From the NCBI GenBank assembly GCA_016183985.1, contig JACPDN010000010.1, positions 62,001 to 126,000 on the forward strand: a DNA stretch of 64,000 bases, written 5' to 3'. Positions within the stretch are counted from its first letter, which is position 1. Every line of letters begins with the position of its first letter. The DNA is from Pseudomonadota bacterium. Lineage in GTDB: Bacteria; Pseudomonadota; Alphaproteobacteria; Dongiales; Dongiaceae. Of this stretch, positions 42,688 through 52,928 are shown piece after piece. The position numbers and the translations under genes are program-made. The notes below the pieces were generated by a model. It ran no database searches and was not told the origin of the DNA. It saw only the letters and a list, made by a program, of their open reading frames with translations.

Positions 42688-44372
42688 GACCGATCCTGGT
42701 CATCGGCGGCGCCGGCACCTTCGGCGCGCGCGTGGTGCGACTGCTGGCGCCGCGCGATGACTGCCAAATCCTTATCGGCGGTCGCGACCCGGCACGTGCC
42801 GCAACCTTGCTGAACGAACTGGGAGGCAAAGCCCGCTTCCAGCCGTTTGATCGCGTGAAGGACGTCGCCGCACAGCTTGGCGTGATCCAGCCCTGGCTGG
42901 TGATTGATGCGGCAGGACCCTTCCAATCCGACGATGCGCGCCCCTATGCCGTGCCCCGGGCCTGCATCGCCCATGGCATTCACTATATCGATCTGGCCGA
43001 CAACCGTCGCTTTGTCGCCGATATCGGGGCGCTGAATGATGCCGCGCGCGATGCCCATGTCACCATTATCAGCGGAGCCAGCAGCGTGCCGGCGCTGAGC
43101 ATGGCGGTTGTGGCGGAACTGGCGCGGGAGCTTGACGCGATCGACACCGTCGATATCGCGCTTTCCGCCAGCAACCGGGCAACAGCGGGGCCCAATGTCA
43201 CGCAGGCGATCCTCAGCTATGTCGGCAGGCCGATCACGTTCCTGAAAAGCGGCACCTGGCGGCAAGGTCATGGCTGGCAGGACCTGGTGCGAAAGTCGTT
43301 CGCGGTCGTGGGACGGACCGGCATCCGAAATCGCTGGGTGGGATTGTGCGAGGTGCCGGATCTGGATCTGTTGCCCCGTCGCTACCCCACGCTTGCCAAC
43401 GTGACCTTTCGCGCCGGTGCCGAACTGGCTGTCCAGAATCTGGCATTGTGGCTGCTGAGCTTTGCGGTGCGCTGGCGGTTCATGAGGAGCCTGAGCGCAC
43501 TGGGGCCTTTTTTGACACGCTTGCAGCGCGTCTTCGGCCAACTCGGCACCGACCGGTCGGCGATGTCGGTCAGTGTCATCGGACGCGACAACGCAGGCAC
43601 GGCCCGGCAGGCAATCTGGACGCTGATCGCCGAGGACGGCCACGGCCCCTGGGTCCCGAGCTTTGCCGCAGCCATCGCCGCACGGAAGCTGCTGCAGGGC
43701 GACATGCCGGTCGGCGCCTTTCCCGCAAGCGACGTACTGCAGCTGGCGGATTTCACCGATCTTTTGCAGCGCTTCCATCTTTTCACCGAGACGCAGTACG
43801 GCGCGCTGCCGGCACCTTTATATGCGCAGGTGATGGGAGCGGCCTTTGCCGCGGTGCCACCCGAAGTACAGGCGATGCACAGCCACCCGGCATCGACGCA
43901 AGTGGTGGGGCGCGGCAGTGTCAGCCGCGACAATCATCCGCTGGCACGCTTGGTTGGATACCTGTTCCGCTTCCCGCCGGCCCAATTGGATATTCCCGTC
44001 GCCGTTACCTTCGATATCCGTCCCGGTACCGAGATCTGGCGGCGCGATTTCGGCGGTCATCGTTTTGGCAGCCGCCTGTCGTCGCGCATCAAGGACGGGC
44101 GGCCCATCCTTACCGAGACCTTCTGGCCCTTCACCTTCGATTTTCACCTTGGTGGTGCTTCGGATGGCCTCGACATGCATATCCGCGGCTGGCGTCTCCT
44201 GGGGGTCCCGCTGCCCCGAAGCCTCGCCCCAGTCGTGCGGGCGCAGGAGCGCGTGGCAGATGGGCGTTTCACCTTCGATGTCGAAATCGCCCTGCCCTGG
44301 GGTCCGCTGGTTGTCCGTTATCGGGGTTTCTTACTGTGCCGAAAGCATGGCTCAAATGCCCCTGACATTTGA
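42684..44372 (+). CDS. Saccharopine-dehydrogenase-like NAD(P)-binding protein with C-terminal DUF4166
   Basis: 562 aa. N-terminal Rossmann domain starts VIGGAGTFGARVVRLLA and includes VIDAAGPFQ and YIDLADNRRFV, the pattern of saccharopine dehydrogenase-like enoyl/trans-acting reductases. The C-terminal ~170 residues (from about ALPAPLYAQVMGAAF) match DUF4166, ending FDVEIALPWGPLVVRYRG. The two-domain form is known but its reaction is not. Coupled translationally to the DUF393 gene. Confidence 0.82.
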   Translation: MRPILVIGGAGTFGARVVRLLAPRDDCQILIGGRDPARAATLLNELGGKARFQPFDRVKDVAAQLGVIQPWLVIDAAGPFQSDDARPYAVPRACIAHGIHYIDLADNRRFVADIGALNDAARDAHVTIISGASSVPALSMAVVAELARELDAIDTVDIALSASNRATAGPNVTQAILSYVGRPITFLKSGTWRQGHGWQDLVRKSFAVVGRTGIRNRWVGLCEVPDLDLLPRRYPTLANVTFRAGAELAVQNLALWLLSFAVRWRFMRSLSALGPFLTRLQRVFGQLGTDRSAMSVSVIGRDNAGTARQAIWTLIAEDGHGPWVPSFAAAIAARKLLQGDMPVGAFPASDVLQLADFTDLLQRFHLFTETQYGALPAPLYAQVMGAAFAAVPPEVQAMHSHPASTQVVGRGSVSRDNHPLARLVGYLFRFPPAQLDIPVAVTFDIRPGTEIWRRDFGGHRFGSRLSSRIKDGRPILTETFWPFTFDFHLGGASDGLDMHIRGWRLLGVPLPRSLAPVVRAQERVADGRFTFDVEIALPWGPLVVRYRGFLLCRKHGSNAPDI

Positions 44373-44514
44373 TGCGAACTTCCTTATAACACATTGATAT
44401 AAAACACGAATATGCATTCCGATTAGGTTTCATTAAGATTTTGGGGCGCATTTTCCTGGGGCATGCACGGCGCATCGGATCGGCCGGTTGCCGCTCGAAA
44501 CAGGAAAATCGCTT
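44373..44514 (+). other. AT-rich upstream region of the beta-helix/RTX gene
   Basis: CTTATAACACATTGATATAAAACACGAA and TTCATTAAGATTTTG give a markedly AT-rich patch in otherwise GC-rich DNA, a likely promoter area. Exact -35/-10 assignment is ambiguous. CAGGA lies nine bases before the ATG. Confidence 0.4.
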
Positions 44515-46785
44515 ATGGCAATTCGTTACATCTCGCCCACCGGCTGTGGCCTCATGGATGGTTCTTCGCCGGAGAACGCCGGCACTCTTTCGAGCCTGTC
44601 AAAATTCGTCGGCCAGGCCGGCCCGGATGGCGAGGTAAGGCTGATTGCCGATCAGGGCACCTATCACCCGACCGGGCAGATCTCGATCACCACCGGCGGC
44701 ACGGACGGCCACCCAGTCACGATCCGCGGCGTCGACAGCGCCGGCAATGCGATGGACGCCGATATCAGCGGCACGCGCCCGGAAAACTGGACCGTCGGCC
44801 AGAGCGAAGGATCGGAGCTTTTCCGCCTGCTGGGCGGTGCCAACAATCTGCATTTCCAGGATCTCGATATCAGCAATGTCGGCAATGGCGCGTTCCGCGT
44901 CGGCGCTGATATCAGCAATCTCATCATCGAGCATGTCGATGCCACCAACGTCTATCGCTTCGTCGACACGCTGGTTTCCGGCACCGCGACGACGGCCAGC
45001 GTCAGCGGCCTCACCATCAATGATGTCGATATTGCCGGCTACGCCAAGAACGCGATCCATATCGGCTATGACAGCCATGACATCCTGATCGAGAATGTCA
45101 CCGCCGATGGCAATGTCGTGACCAACGATCCCTATATCTCCGGCGTCCTGATCGAAGGGACCGCGCATGACGTGACTTTGCGCGATGTCGAAATGTCGAA
45201 CAGCAAGGCCGTGGGGACTGCCACCAGCTATTGGAACGGCGACGGCTTCACGACCGAGGTCAACACCTACAATATCCGCTTCGAGAACACGGTTGCGCGC
45301 GGCAATACCGATGCCGGCTACGATTTGAAATCAAGCGATACGGTCCTGGTCAATGCGGTTGCCGATGAAAACAACCGCTCGTTCCGCCTGTGGAGCGATA
45401 CCATTACCTTGCAGGACAGCATCAGCCTCAATCCGACCCATGCTGGCGGCAGTGCGGGTACGGCTCATGTCTGGATGGGTGCCGGCGCCACGGCAACGCT
45501 GGAGAACTTCCAGTTCAGTGATGGCCTCATCCCCAACACGCTGTTCGATCTTTCCAAGGGTGGCGCCACGCTGACCCTGGTCGATACCAGCATCCCGATC
45601 GGATATGAGAGCCTTGTCTGGCTGCTCAACGGATCGATCATCGAGCAGGTCGTGACGCCCACCAATGCGGCGCCGACGGGCATTACCTTAAGCGGCGGTG
45701 TCGTCGACGAGAACGCCGCAGCCGGCACGGTCGTCGCAACCCTTACGGCGATCGACCCTGACTCCACCGATCACCACACCTTCAGCTTGAGCGGCACGCA
45801 GGCCGATTATTTCGAGATCGTCGGCAATGAAATCCATGTGAAGGCAGGGGCAGCGCTGGATTTCGAAACCGCCAATCATCACGATCTAACGGTCACTGCG
45901 ACCGATGACGGCGGCCTGAGCCACAGCGAAGCCATCACCATTTCCGTCCGCGACATGGTCGAAGGCGGCAACGGCACCGCCGGCAACGACCTGATGAGCG
46001 GCACCACCGGCGCCGACACGCTGAGGGGCTTTGCCGGTGATGACACCTATATCGTCAATAACAAAGGAGATGTGGTGACGGAAACGATGGATTCCGGCAT
46101 CGATACCGTGAAGACCTCATTGACCAGCTATGCCCTCACCTCTCATGTCGAGAACCTGACCTATACCGGTACCAGCGGCTTCACCGGCGCCGGCAATTCG
46201 CTGGCCAACACCATCACCGGCAGCAGCGGCGCCGACTCGCTGCATGGCTGGGACGGCAATGACGTACTCAATGGCGGCGCCGGCAATGACACGCTTTACG
46301 GCGACAATCTCTGCGACACGCTCAACGGCGGCGCCGGCAATGACAAGCTCTATGGCGGTATGAGCAGCGACCAGCTCTATGGCGGCGACGGCAACGACTA
46401 CCTTTATGGCGAGGATGGCAACGACACCATCAGCGGCGGCAAGGGCATGGACATCATGTATGGCGGCGCCGGCAATGACAGCTTCGTCTTCGACCAGACG
46501 CCGACGGCGGCCAATGCCGATTTCATCCGCGATTTCTCGGTGCCGGGTGACACGATCCGCCTCGACCATGCGGTCTTCGACACGCTGGGGGTCGGCAAAC
46601 TATCGGCCGCGAACTTTGCTGCCTGGAGCGGGACGGCAACGGCTGACACCCATGTCCTTTACGACAAGGCGACCGGCAACCTCTATTACGATGCGACCGG
46701 TGGCGCGCATGACGACGCGCAGCTGGTGGCGACCCTCTCGAATATGCCCCAGGATCTGAGCGCGGACGACGTTTTCGTGTTCTAA
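44515..46785 (+). CDS. Secreted beta-helix / cadherin-like / RTX multidomain protein
   Basis: 756 aa. Residues ~1-370 are a parallel beta-helix with repeats such as DVDIAGYAKNAIHIGYDSHDILIENVTADGN, as in alginate epimerases and pectate lyases. About 385-485 is a cadherin-like domain (APTGITLSGGVVDENAAAGTVVATLTAIDPD). The rest holds RTX repeats (GGAGNDTLYGDN, GGDGNDYLYGEDGND) and a C-terminal type I secretion region. Likely an extracellular polysaccharide-active or adhesive protein. ATG 44515 is chosen over TTG 44488. No secretion genes are nearby. Confidence 0.85.
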   Translation: MAIRYISPTGCGLMDGSSPENAGTLSSLSKFVGQAGPDGEVRLIADQGTYHPTGQISITTGGTDGHPVTIRGVDSAGNAMDADISGTRPENWTVGQSEGSELFRLLGGANNLHFQDLDISNVGNGAFRVGADISNLIIEHVDATNVYRFVDTLVSGTATTASVSGLTINDVDIAGYAKNAIHIGYDSHDILIENVTADGNVVTNDPYISGVLIEGTAHDVTLRDVEMSNSKAVGTATSYWNGDGFTTEVNTYNIRFENTVARGNTDAGYDLKSSDTVLVNAVADENNRSFRLWSDTITLQDSISLNPTHAGGSAGTAHVWMGAGATATLENFQFSDGLIPNTLFDLSKGGATLTLVDTSIPIGYESLVWLLNGSIIEQVVTPTNAAPTGITLSGGVVDENAAAGTVVATLTAIDPDSTDHHTFSLSGTQADYFEIVGNEIHVKAGAALDFETANHHDLTVTATDDGGLSHSEAITISVRDMVEGGNGTAGNDLMSGTTGADTLRGFAGDDTYIVNNKGDVVTETMDSGIDTVKTSLTSYALTSHVENLTYTGTSGFTGAGNSLANTITGSSGADSLHGWDGNDVLNGGAGNDTLYGDNLCDTLNGGAGNDKLYGGMSSDQLYGGDGNDYLYGEDGNDTISGGKGMDIMYGGAGNDSFVFDQTPTAANADFIRDFSVPGDTIRLDHAVFDTLGVGKLSAANFAAWSGTATADTHVLYDKATGNLYYDATGGAHDDAQLVATLSNMPQDLSADDVFVF

Positions 46786-46793
46786 TCCGGGCG

Positions 46794-46824
46794 GGCGGGG
46801 GCCGTGTTGGGACGAGCCCCCGCC
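46794..46824 (+). terminator. Hairpin terminator after the beta-helix/RTX gene
   Basis: GGCGGGGGC (46794-46802) pairs with GCCCCCGCC (46816-46824), followed by TTGAATTT. Confidence 0.65.
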
Positions 46825-46853
46825 TTGAATTTCTCCACTGCAAACAGTAAATA
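46825..46853 (+). promoter_or_regulatory. Candidate promoter of coaBC-dut
   Basis: TTGAAT (46825-46830), 17-base spacer, TAAATA (46848-46853), about 40 bases before the coaBC GTG. Confidence 0.5.
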
Positions 46854-46895
46854 CTAGGTCTTACTGTGGAATGATCGGGCAGTGGAAATCGGGTC

Positions 46896-48104
46896 GTGGG
46901 TGCCGGGAAACGGGTTCTCCTCATCATCGCTGGCGGGATTGCCGCCTATAAGGCGCTGGATGTCATCCGGCGCGGGCGTGAGCGCGGGCTGGAATTCCGG
47001 ATTATCCTGACCAAGGGCGGGGCCGAGTTCGTGACGCCGCTATCGGTCGCCTCGCTCGCCGGCTCGAAGGCCTATACTGAGCTCTTCTCCCTCACCGACG
47101 AAGCCGAAATGGGCCATATCCGCCTGGTGCGGGAGGCCGATCTGGTCCTGGTGGCGCCCGCCACCGCCGACCTCATCGCCAAGATGGCCCATGGCCTTGC
47201 CGACGATCTTGCCTCAACGGCGCTGTTGGCCAATGACCGGCCGGTTCTCATCGCTCCGTCCATGAATGCCGTCATGTGGCAGAACCCGGCCGTACAGGCC
47301 AATGTGGCGACCCTGCGTGCCCGCGGTGTGGTCACGGTCGGCCCGGGTGCCGGCGACCTTGCCTGCGGCGAAGTCGGTGACGGGCGCCTGGCCGAACCGC
47401 TCGACATCGTCAACGCCGCCTTGCGCATCCTTGGCGACGGTCCGCTCAAAGGCCTGAAGGCGCTGGTGACGTCCGGCCCAACCTATGAAGCGATCGACCC
47501 GGTGCGTTTCATCGGCAACCGGTCGTCCGGCAAGCAGGGCCATGCGATCGCCGAGGCGCTGGCCGCTGCCGGTGCCGAGGTAACGCTGGTCGCAGGCCCC
47601 ACTGCCCTGGGCGATCCGGCCGGCTGCAAGACAGTCCATATCGAAAGTGCCGCCGAGATGCTGGCGGGGGCGCTGAAGGCGCTGCCGGCCGACATCTTCA
47701 TCGCCGCCGCCGCTGTCTCCGATTGGCGGCCCGCCGCCGAGGCCGGGCAGAAAATGAAGAAGCGCGATGGCGGCGCGCCTCCGCGGATCGAGCTTGCGAC
47801 CAACCCCGATATCCTCGCCACGATCTCGGCACCCGGGCCGAAACGCCCGCGTCTTGTCGTGGGCTTTGCCGCCGAGACGGAAAAGGTCGTGGAACACGCT
47901 ACTGCCAAGCGCGCCAAGAAACAATGCGACTGGATCCTTGCCAACGATGTTTCGGCAGCGACCGGCACATTCGGCGGCGCCGACAATAAGGTCCATGTCA
48001 TCACCGCCACGGGGGCCGAGGAATGGCCGCGCCTCAGCAAGACCGAACTTGCGCGACGCCTGGTGGCGAAGATTGCCGAAACATTGAAGGACAAGGCCCG
48101 ATGA
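46896..48104 (+). CDS. coaBC: Bifunctional phosphopantothenoylcysteine decarboxylase / phosphopantothenate-cysteine ligase
   Basis: 402 aa, two steps of coenzyme A synthesis. N-terminal flavin-dependent Coa[29 protein letters not shown] (PXMNXXMW-type substrate motif) and active-site region [17 protein letters not shown]-terminal Coa[25 protein letters not shown] and AAVSDWRP. Starts at GTG 46896. The dut gene overlaps by four bases, a conserved pair. Confidence 0.95.
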   Translation: MGAGKRVLLIIAGGIAAYKALDVIRRGRERGLEFRIILTKGGAEFVTPLSVASLAGSKAYTELFSLTDEAEMGHIRLVREADLVLVAPATADLIAKMAHGLADDLASTALLANDRPVLIAPSMNAVMWQNPAVQANVATLRARGVVTVGPGAGDLACGEVGDGRLAEPLDIVNAALRILGDGPLKGLKALVTSGPTYEAIDPVRFIGNRSSGKQGHAIAEALAAAGAEVTLVAGPTALGDPAGCKTVHIESAAEMLAGALKALPADIFIAAAAVSDWRPAAEAGQKMKKRDGGAPPRIELATNPDILATISAPGPKRPRLVVGFAAETEKVVEHATAKRAKKQCDWILANDVSAATGTFGGADNKVHVITATGAEEWPRLSKTELARRLVAKIAETLKDKAR

Positions 48105-48565
48105 GCGGGATCAGCGTCGCCATTAACCGTTTGCCGCATGGCGCCGATCTGCCTTTGCCGGCCTATGCCACCGAGCAGGCCGCAGGGCTTGATCTGGTCG
48201 CGGCCTTGACTGCGCCTGTGACATTGCCGCCCTTGGGCCGTGCGCTCATTCCCACCGGCATCAGCATCGCCCTGCCCGCGGGTTATGAAGCGCAGGTCCG
48301 GCCGCGTTCCGGCCTTGCCCTGAAGCAGGGGGTGACGGTGCTCAACGCGCCAGGGACGATCGATGCCGATTATCGTGGCGAGGTCGGCGTCATCCTGGTC
48401 AATCTCTCCGATGCGCCGGTGACCTTGCAACGTGGCGACCGTATTGCGCAGTTGCTGCTGGCGCGGATCGAGCGGCTCGCCTGGGACGAAGTCACCGCCT
48501 TGCCCACGACAACGCGCGGCGCCGGCGGCTTCGGCTCGACGGGTGTCGCCGCCAAGAGTTCATAA
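48101..48565 (+). CDS. dut: dUTP diphosphatase
   Basis: 154 aa trimeric enzyme hydrolysing dUTP to dUMP. All five motifs seen: [10 protein letters not shown] (1), RPRSGLALK (2), [17 protein letters not shown] (3), [10 protein letters not shown] (4) and [10 protein letters not shown] (5). ATG 48101 overlaps the coaBC stop. Confidence 0.97.
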   Translation: MSGISVAINRLPHGADLPLPAYATEQAAGLDLVAALTAPVTLPPLGRALIPTGISIALPAGYEAQVRPRSGLALKQGVTVLNAPGTIDADYRGEVGVILVNLSDAPVTLQRGDRIAQLLLARIERLAWDEVTALPTTTRGAGGFGSTGVAAKSS

Positions 48566-48597
48566 CCAGACGTTACAAACAGAGACGGGGAAGCTTC

Positions 48598-49053
48598 GTG
48601 CTCCATCCATCCAAACGATTGCTGTTCGCCATCGAGGCCGTGCTCGACATCGCCTATTACGGCGGTTCGCAGCCGGTGCAATCGGGCGACATTTCCACGC
48701 GGCAGGGAATCCCCCGTCGCTATCTGGAACAGGTGCTGCAGCATCTGGTGCGTTCCGGCATTCTCGCCGGCCATCGCGGCCCCAAGGGCGGCTATCTGCT
48801 GGCGCGCGAGAAGCGGCGCATCAATCTGGGCGAGATCGTGCGCGCCGTGCGGCAGTTCGAAGGCTCGCCGGACCCGGTGCAGACGGCCTCCGGCTCACGC
48901 GTGGCGCTCGAGATCGTGCGTCCCGTCTGGCGCGAGCTGCAGCAGGAAATGCTGACCAAGCTCGACGACGTCACGCTGGAGGATCTCTGCCAGAAAGCGC
49001 AGGCCGCCGGCATCCAGACCGATGCGCTGCAGCGGCTCGATTTCAGCATCTGA
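48598..49053 (+). CDS. Rrf2-family regulator without Fe-S cysteines (CymR-like)
   Basis: 151 aa. The N-terminal winged HTH (about 1-80) contains IPRRYLEQVLQHLVRSGILAGHRGPKGGYLLAREKRRINLGEIVRAV, family signature. The IscR/NsrR three-cysteine cluster site is missing; the only Cys is in DLCQK near the C-terminus. This and the position 51 bases before cysK suggest a CymR-like role in sulfur/cysteine control. The start is GTG 48598 with GGGGAAG upstream. Confidence 0.88.
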   Translation: MLHPSKRLLFAIEAVLDIAYYGGSQPVQSGDISTRQGIPRRYLEQVLQHLVRSGILAGHRGPKGGYLLAREKRRINLGEIVRAVRQFEGSPDPVQTASGSRVALEIVRPVWRELQQEMLTKLDDVTLEDLCQKAQAAGIQTDALQRLDFSI

Positions 49054-49104
49054 TGAAAATGCGGCCCGGAAGGGGCTCGCGACGACTAGACAAGGACAGG
49101 TTCC

Positions 49105-50061
<957 letters not shown>

Positions 50062-50082
50062 CACGAGGTCTGACTATTTTGT

Positions 50083-50174
50083 TGTCATGGTCCGCTTCAG
50101 GCGGGCCATCCACGAGTTTGCGGGCCGCGTGAGGAAAGCAACTCGTGGGTCCCCCGCCTTCGCGGAGGATGACA
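50083..50174. repeat. Paired-palindrome intergenic repeat (family A, full copy)
   Basis: TGTCATGGTCCGCTTCAGGCGGGCCATCCACGAG ... CAACTCGTGGGTCCCCCGCCTTCGCGGAGGATGACA. Most similar in its left arm to the copy at 596. It fills the cysK-moeB gap. Confidence 0.75.
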
Positions 50175-50200
50175 GTTCCGTGTGTTGAGGCAACGAATCC

Positions 50201-50965
50201 ATGGACGAACTCACCGATCGCCAGTTGGAACGCTACGCCCGCAATGTCATCCTCGACGAGGTGGGCGAGGATGGGCAGTTGAAGCTGCTCAAGGCCAAGG
50301 TGCTGGTAGTCGGGGCCGGCGGCCTGGGTGCGCCGCTGCTGCTCTATCTGGCGGCGGCCGGTATCGGCACCATCGGTGTCATCGATGACGATACGGTCGA
50401 CGTCACCAACCTGCAGCGCCAGGTGATCCATGACGATGCCGCCATCGATCACCCGAAGGTCGACAGCGCTGCCCGGCGCCTCAGGGCCCTCAACCCGGAT
50501 ATCGTCATCGAGCCGATCGATGCGCGCCTCAATGCCGAAAACGCCGAAGCCATCGTCGCCCGCTTCGACCTGGTGGCCGATGGCAGCGACAACTTCACCA
50601 CGCGCTATCTCTTGAATGACCTGTGCTTCCGGCTGAAGAAGCCGCTGGTCTCGGCGGCGCTGCTGCGCTTCGAGGCGCAGCTCTCGACCTTCAAGGCGCA
50701 TCTAGGCGCGCCCCATCCCTGCTATCGCTGCCTCTTTCCCGAACAGCCGCCCGAAGACCTCATCCCCCGCTGCGAGACCGCCGGAATCTTGGGGCCGGTC
50801 GCCGGCGTCATGGGGTCATTGCAGGCAACCGAGGTGCTGAAGGAAATCCTCGGCATCGGCGACAGCCTCTCCGGCCGCCTCGTCCTCTTCGACGCGCTCG
50901 CCATGGCGTTCCGCGAGGTGAGGTTCAAGCGAGACCCGCAGTGTCCGACCTGCGGGACGGCGTGA
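50201..50965 (+). CDS. moeB: E1-like adenylyltransferase, MoeB/ThiF/HesA family
   Basis: 254 aa. Activates a small sulfur-carrier protein (MoaD, ThiS or CysO-like) by adenylation. Nucleotide motif VLVVGAGGLGAPLLLYLAAAGIGTIGVIDDDTVDVTNLQRQVIH, ADGSDNFTTRYLLNDL, and two zinc CxxC pairs (CYRC and CPTC). The C-terminus is short, with no rhodanese domain. With cysK upstream it might serve cysteine or cofactor sulfur transfer; the exact partner is unknown. Confidence 0.9.
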   Translation: MDELTDRQLERYARNVILDEVGEDGQLKLLKAKVLVVGAGGLGAPLLLYLAAAGIGTIGVIDDDTVDVTNLQRQVIHDDAAIDHPKVDSAARRLRALNPDIVIEPIDARLNAENAEAIVARFDLVADGSDNFTTRYLLNDLCFRLKKPLVSAALLRFEAQLSTFKAHLGAPHPCYRCLFPEQPPEDLIPRCETAGILGPVAGVMGSLQATEVLKEILGIGDSLSGRLVLFDALAMAFREVRFKRDPQCPTCGTA

Positions 50966-51103
50966 TGAATGGCAGCCTGACGCGCATGTGGCACAAATTG
51001 AGCTGGCGGCAGCATTCTGGGCGCGATCCTTGTCGCCGCAGGTGCCCTTTCCGGCTGGATCTTCTGGCGCATCGGCATGTCGCCGGCACCTGCCGCAGAT
51101 TAA
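50965..51103 (+). pseudogene. Frameshifted small membrane protein
   Basis: ATG 50965 overlaps the moeB stop (TGATG) and encodes MNGSLTRMWHKLSW, then runs into an unlikely Arg-rich frame. The +1 frame from about 51010 encodes GSILGAILVAAGALSG, then WIFWRIGMSPAPAAD and TAA at 51101, a clear single membrane helix. A one-base shift near 51000-51010 would restore a ~45-aa one-pass protein. Either a sequencing error, a decayed gene, or a natural frameshift. Confidence 0.5.
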
Positions 51104-51128
51104 AGCCGGGCGATCCTGAAGATACGAA

Positions 51129-51157
51129 ACGGCCTGCCGGGTTTCTCGGCGGGCCGT
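51129..51157. terminator. Bidirectional hairpin between moeB cluster and hydroxyacid dehydrogenase
   Basis: ACGGCCTGCCG (51129-51139) pairs with CGGCGGGCCGT (51147-51157), one mismatch. It lies between convergent genes. Confidence 0.65.
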
Positions 51158-51162
51158 CTTGA

Positions 51163-52146
51163 TTACAGCAAGGCTTCCAGCACCCGGTCCGGCGGCTTGT
51201 GGCCGTCGACAAAGGTCTTGATGTTGATGATGACCTTTTCGCCCATGTCGACGCGGCCCTCGATGGTGGCCGAGCCCATATGCGGCAGCAGGACGACATT
51301 GTCGAGCTTCAGAAGTTTCGGATTGAGCGCCGGTTCATGCTCAAAGACGTCGAGGCCCGCGCCGGCGATCTCGTTCTTGTCGAGCATGCGGGTGAGCGCA
51401 TTCTCATCGACGACCTCACCGCGCGCGGTGTTGACGATATAGACATGCTTCTGCAGCAACTTGAGACGCCGCGCCGAAAGCAGGTGATAGGTGGCCGGCG
51501 TATGCGGGCAATTGATGGAGATGATGTCCATGCGCGAGAGCATCTGGTCGAGGCTCTCCCAATAGGTGGCCTCCAGCGCCTGCTCGATCGCCGCACTGAC
51601 GCGGCGGCGGTTGTGATAATGGACCGAGAGGCCGAAGCCCTTGGCGCGGCGCGCCACCGCCTGGCCGATACGACCCATGCCGATGATGCCAAGGCGCTTG
51701 CCGTAGATGCGGTGACCCAGCATGCTCATCGGACCCCAGCCTTGCCACTTGCCCGAACGGATCAAGCGCTCGCCTTCCGAAACGCGGCGCGAGACGGCGA
51801 GAAGGAGGGCCATGGTCATGTCGGCCGTATCTTCGGTGAGGACGCCCGGCGTGTTGGTGACGGTGATGCCACGCGCCCGTGCGGTCGCCAGGTCGATGTG
51901 ATCGACGCCGGTACCGAAGGAGGCGATGAGGCGCAGCTTGTCGCTGGCCTGGGAAAGGACACCGGAATCGATGCGGTCGGTGACGGTGGGAACCAGCACA
52001 TCGGCGATCTTCACCGCCTCGATGAGTTCAGCCTGGCTGAGCGGATGGTCGTCGAGGTTCAATTTCACATTGAACAGCTCCATCATCCGCGTCTCGATGA
52101 CGTCGGGCAGTTTGCGCGTCACCACCACCAAAGGCCTGTTGCTCAT
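51163..52146 (-). CDS. D-isomer-specific 2-hydroxyacid dehydrogenase (glyoxylate/hydroxypyruvate reductase type)
   Basis: 327 aa NAD(P)-dependent dehydrogenase. Rossmann motif GIIGMGRIGQAVARRAKGFG, catalytic Arg in NTARGEVVDENAL, Glu in LDVFEHEP, and His in LLPHMGSAT. Sequence flavour is GyaR/GhrB-like, reducing glyoxylate or hydroxypyruvate. ATG 52146 is preferred over upstream in-frame starts, whose residues are not family-like. Confidence 0.92.
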   Translation of the reverse strand: MSNRPLVVVTRKLPDVIETRMMELFNVKLNLDDHPLSQAELIEAVKIADVLVPTVTDRIDSGVLSQASDKLRLIASFGTGVDHIDLATARARGITVTNTPGVLTEDTADMTMALLLAVSRRVSEGERLIRSGKWQGWGPMSMLGHRIYGKRLGIIGMGRIGQAVARRAKGFGLSVHYHNRRRVSAAIEQALEATYWESLDQMLSRMDIISINCPHTPATYHLLSARRLKLLQKHVYIVNTARGEVVDENALTRMLDKNEIAGAGLDVFEHEPALNPKLLKLDNVVLLPHMGSATIEGRVDMGEKVIINIKTFVDGHKPPDRVLEALL

Positions 52147-52399
52147 CGTATTCGTCTCTCCCGGCACGGATCGCATCGCCCGCTTCTTAAGGTGAAGTCG
52201 TACCAAGCGGTTGGCGTCGTTGTCGAGGGGGTGCGCCGCCCGCCAGACCAGGGGGCGCCGATGGGCCGCATCCATGGCGCAAATACGGCCGCAATTGACG
52301 CAAAGGCGCCGTTTCGGGGACCGCCCAGGGTTTCAATGGCTTGACCGGGGGTCAAGGCCCCTATATCGCGTGGATATTCAAGCGAATCGGACCGGTTAC

Positions 52400-52918
52400 A
52401 TGACATTTTCCAGCGTTTTGCGCCGGATGGTATTCCTCGCCGCCGCAGCCCTGATAGGACTAGCCCTCATCGGATTCGGGTGCGGCATCGCCACGGCCGA
52501 GGACAAGCTGCCGCTGCCGCGCTTTGCCAGCCTGCAATCGGGCGAGGTCAATATGCGCGCCGGTCCCGGCGAGACCTATCCCATCATGTGGACCTATCAG
52601 CGCGCCGGCCTGCCGGTCGAGATCATCGAGGAATTCGATATCTGGCGCCGTATCCGCGACCATGACGGTGTCGTCGGCTGGGTGAAGTCGACCCTGCTGG
52701 TGGGCAAGCGCCATGTCATCGTGCGCGACAGCCAGCGGCCCTTGCGCGCCTCTGCCGAAGCCGGCGCCAAGCCGATAGCCTTCGTCGATCCCGGCGTCGT
52801 CCTCAAGGTTCTGGAATGCAGCGCCGATTGGTGCCGCCTGGAAGCCCAGGGCTATAAAGGCTGGATGATGAAGACCGAGTTCTGGGGCGTCTATCCACAG
52901 GAAACCCTGGAAGACTAG
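52400..52918 (+). CDS. Exported bacterial SH3-domain protein
   Basis: 172 aa. Signal segment RMVFLAAAALIGLALIGFGCGIATA (cleavage near TAEDK). Two SH3b-like units: SLQSGEVNMRAGPGETYPIMWTYQRAGLPVEIIEEFDIWRRIRDHDGVVGWVKSTLL and a second toward VLKVLECSADWCRLEAQGYKGWMMKTEFWGV. Such proteins bind periplasmic or cell-wall ligands. Divergent from the dehydrogenase and convergent with DUF3501. Confidence 0.87.
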   Translation: MTFSSVLRRMVFLAAAALIGLALIGFGCGIATAEDKLPLPRFASLQSGEVNMRAGPGETYPIMWTYQRAGLPVEIIEEFDIWRRIRDHDGVVGWVKSTLLVGKRHVIVRDSQRPLRASAEAGAKPIAFVDPGVVLKVLECSADWCRLEAQGYKGWMMKTEFWGVYPQETLED

Positions 52919-52928
52919 TCCAGATCCC

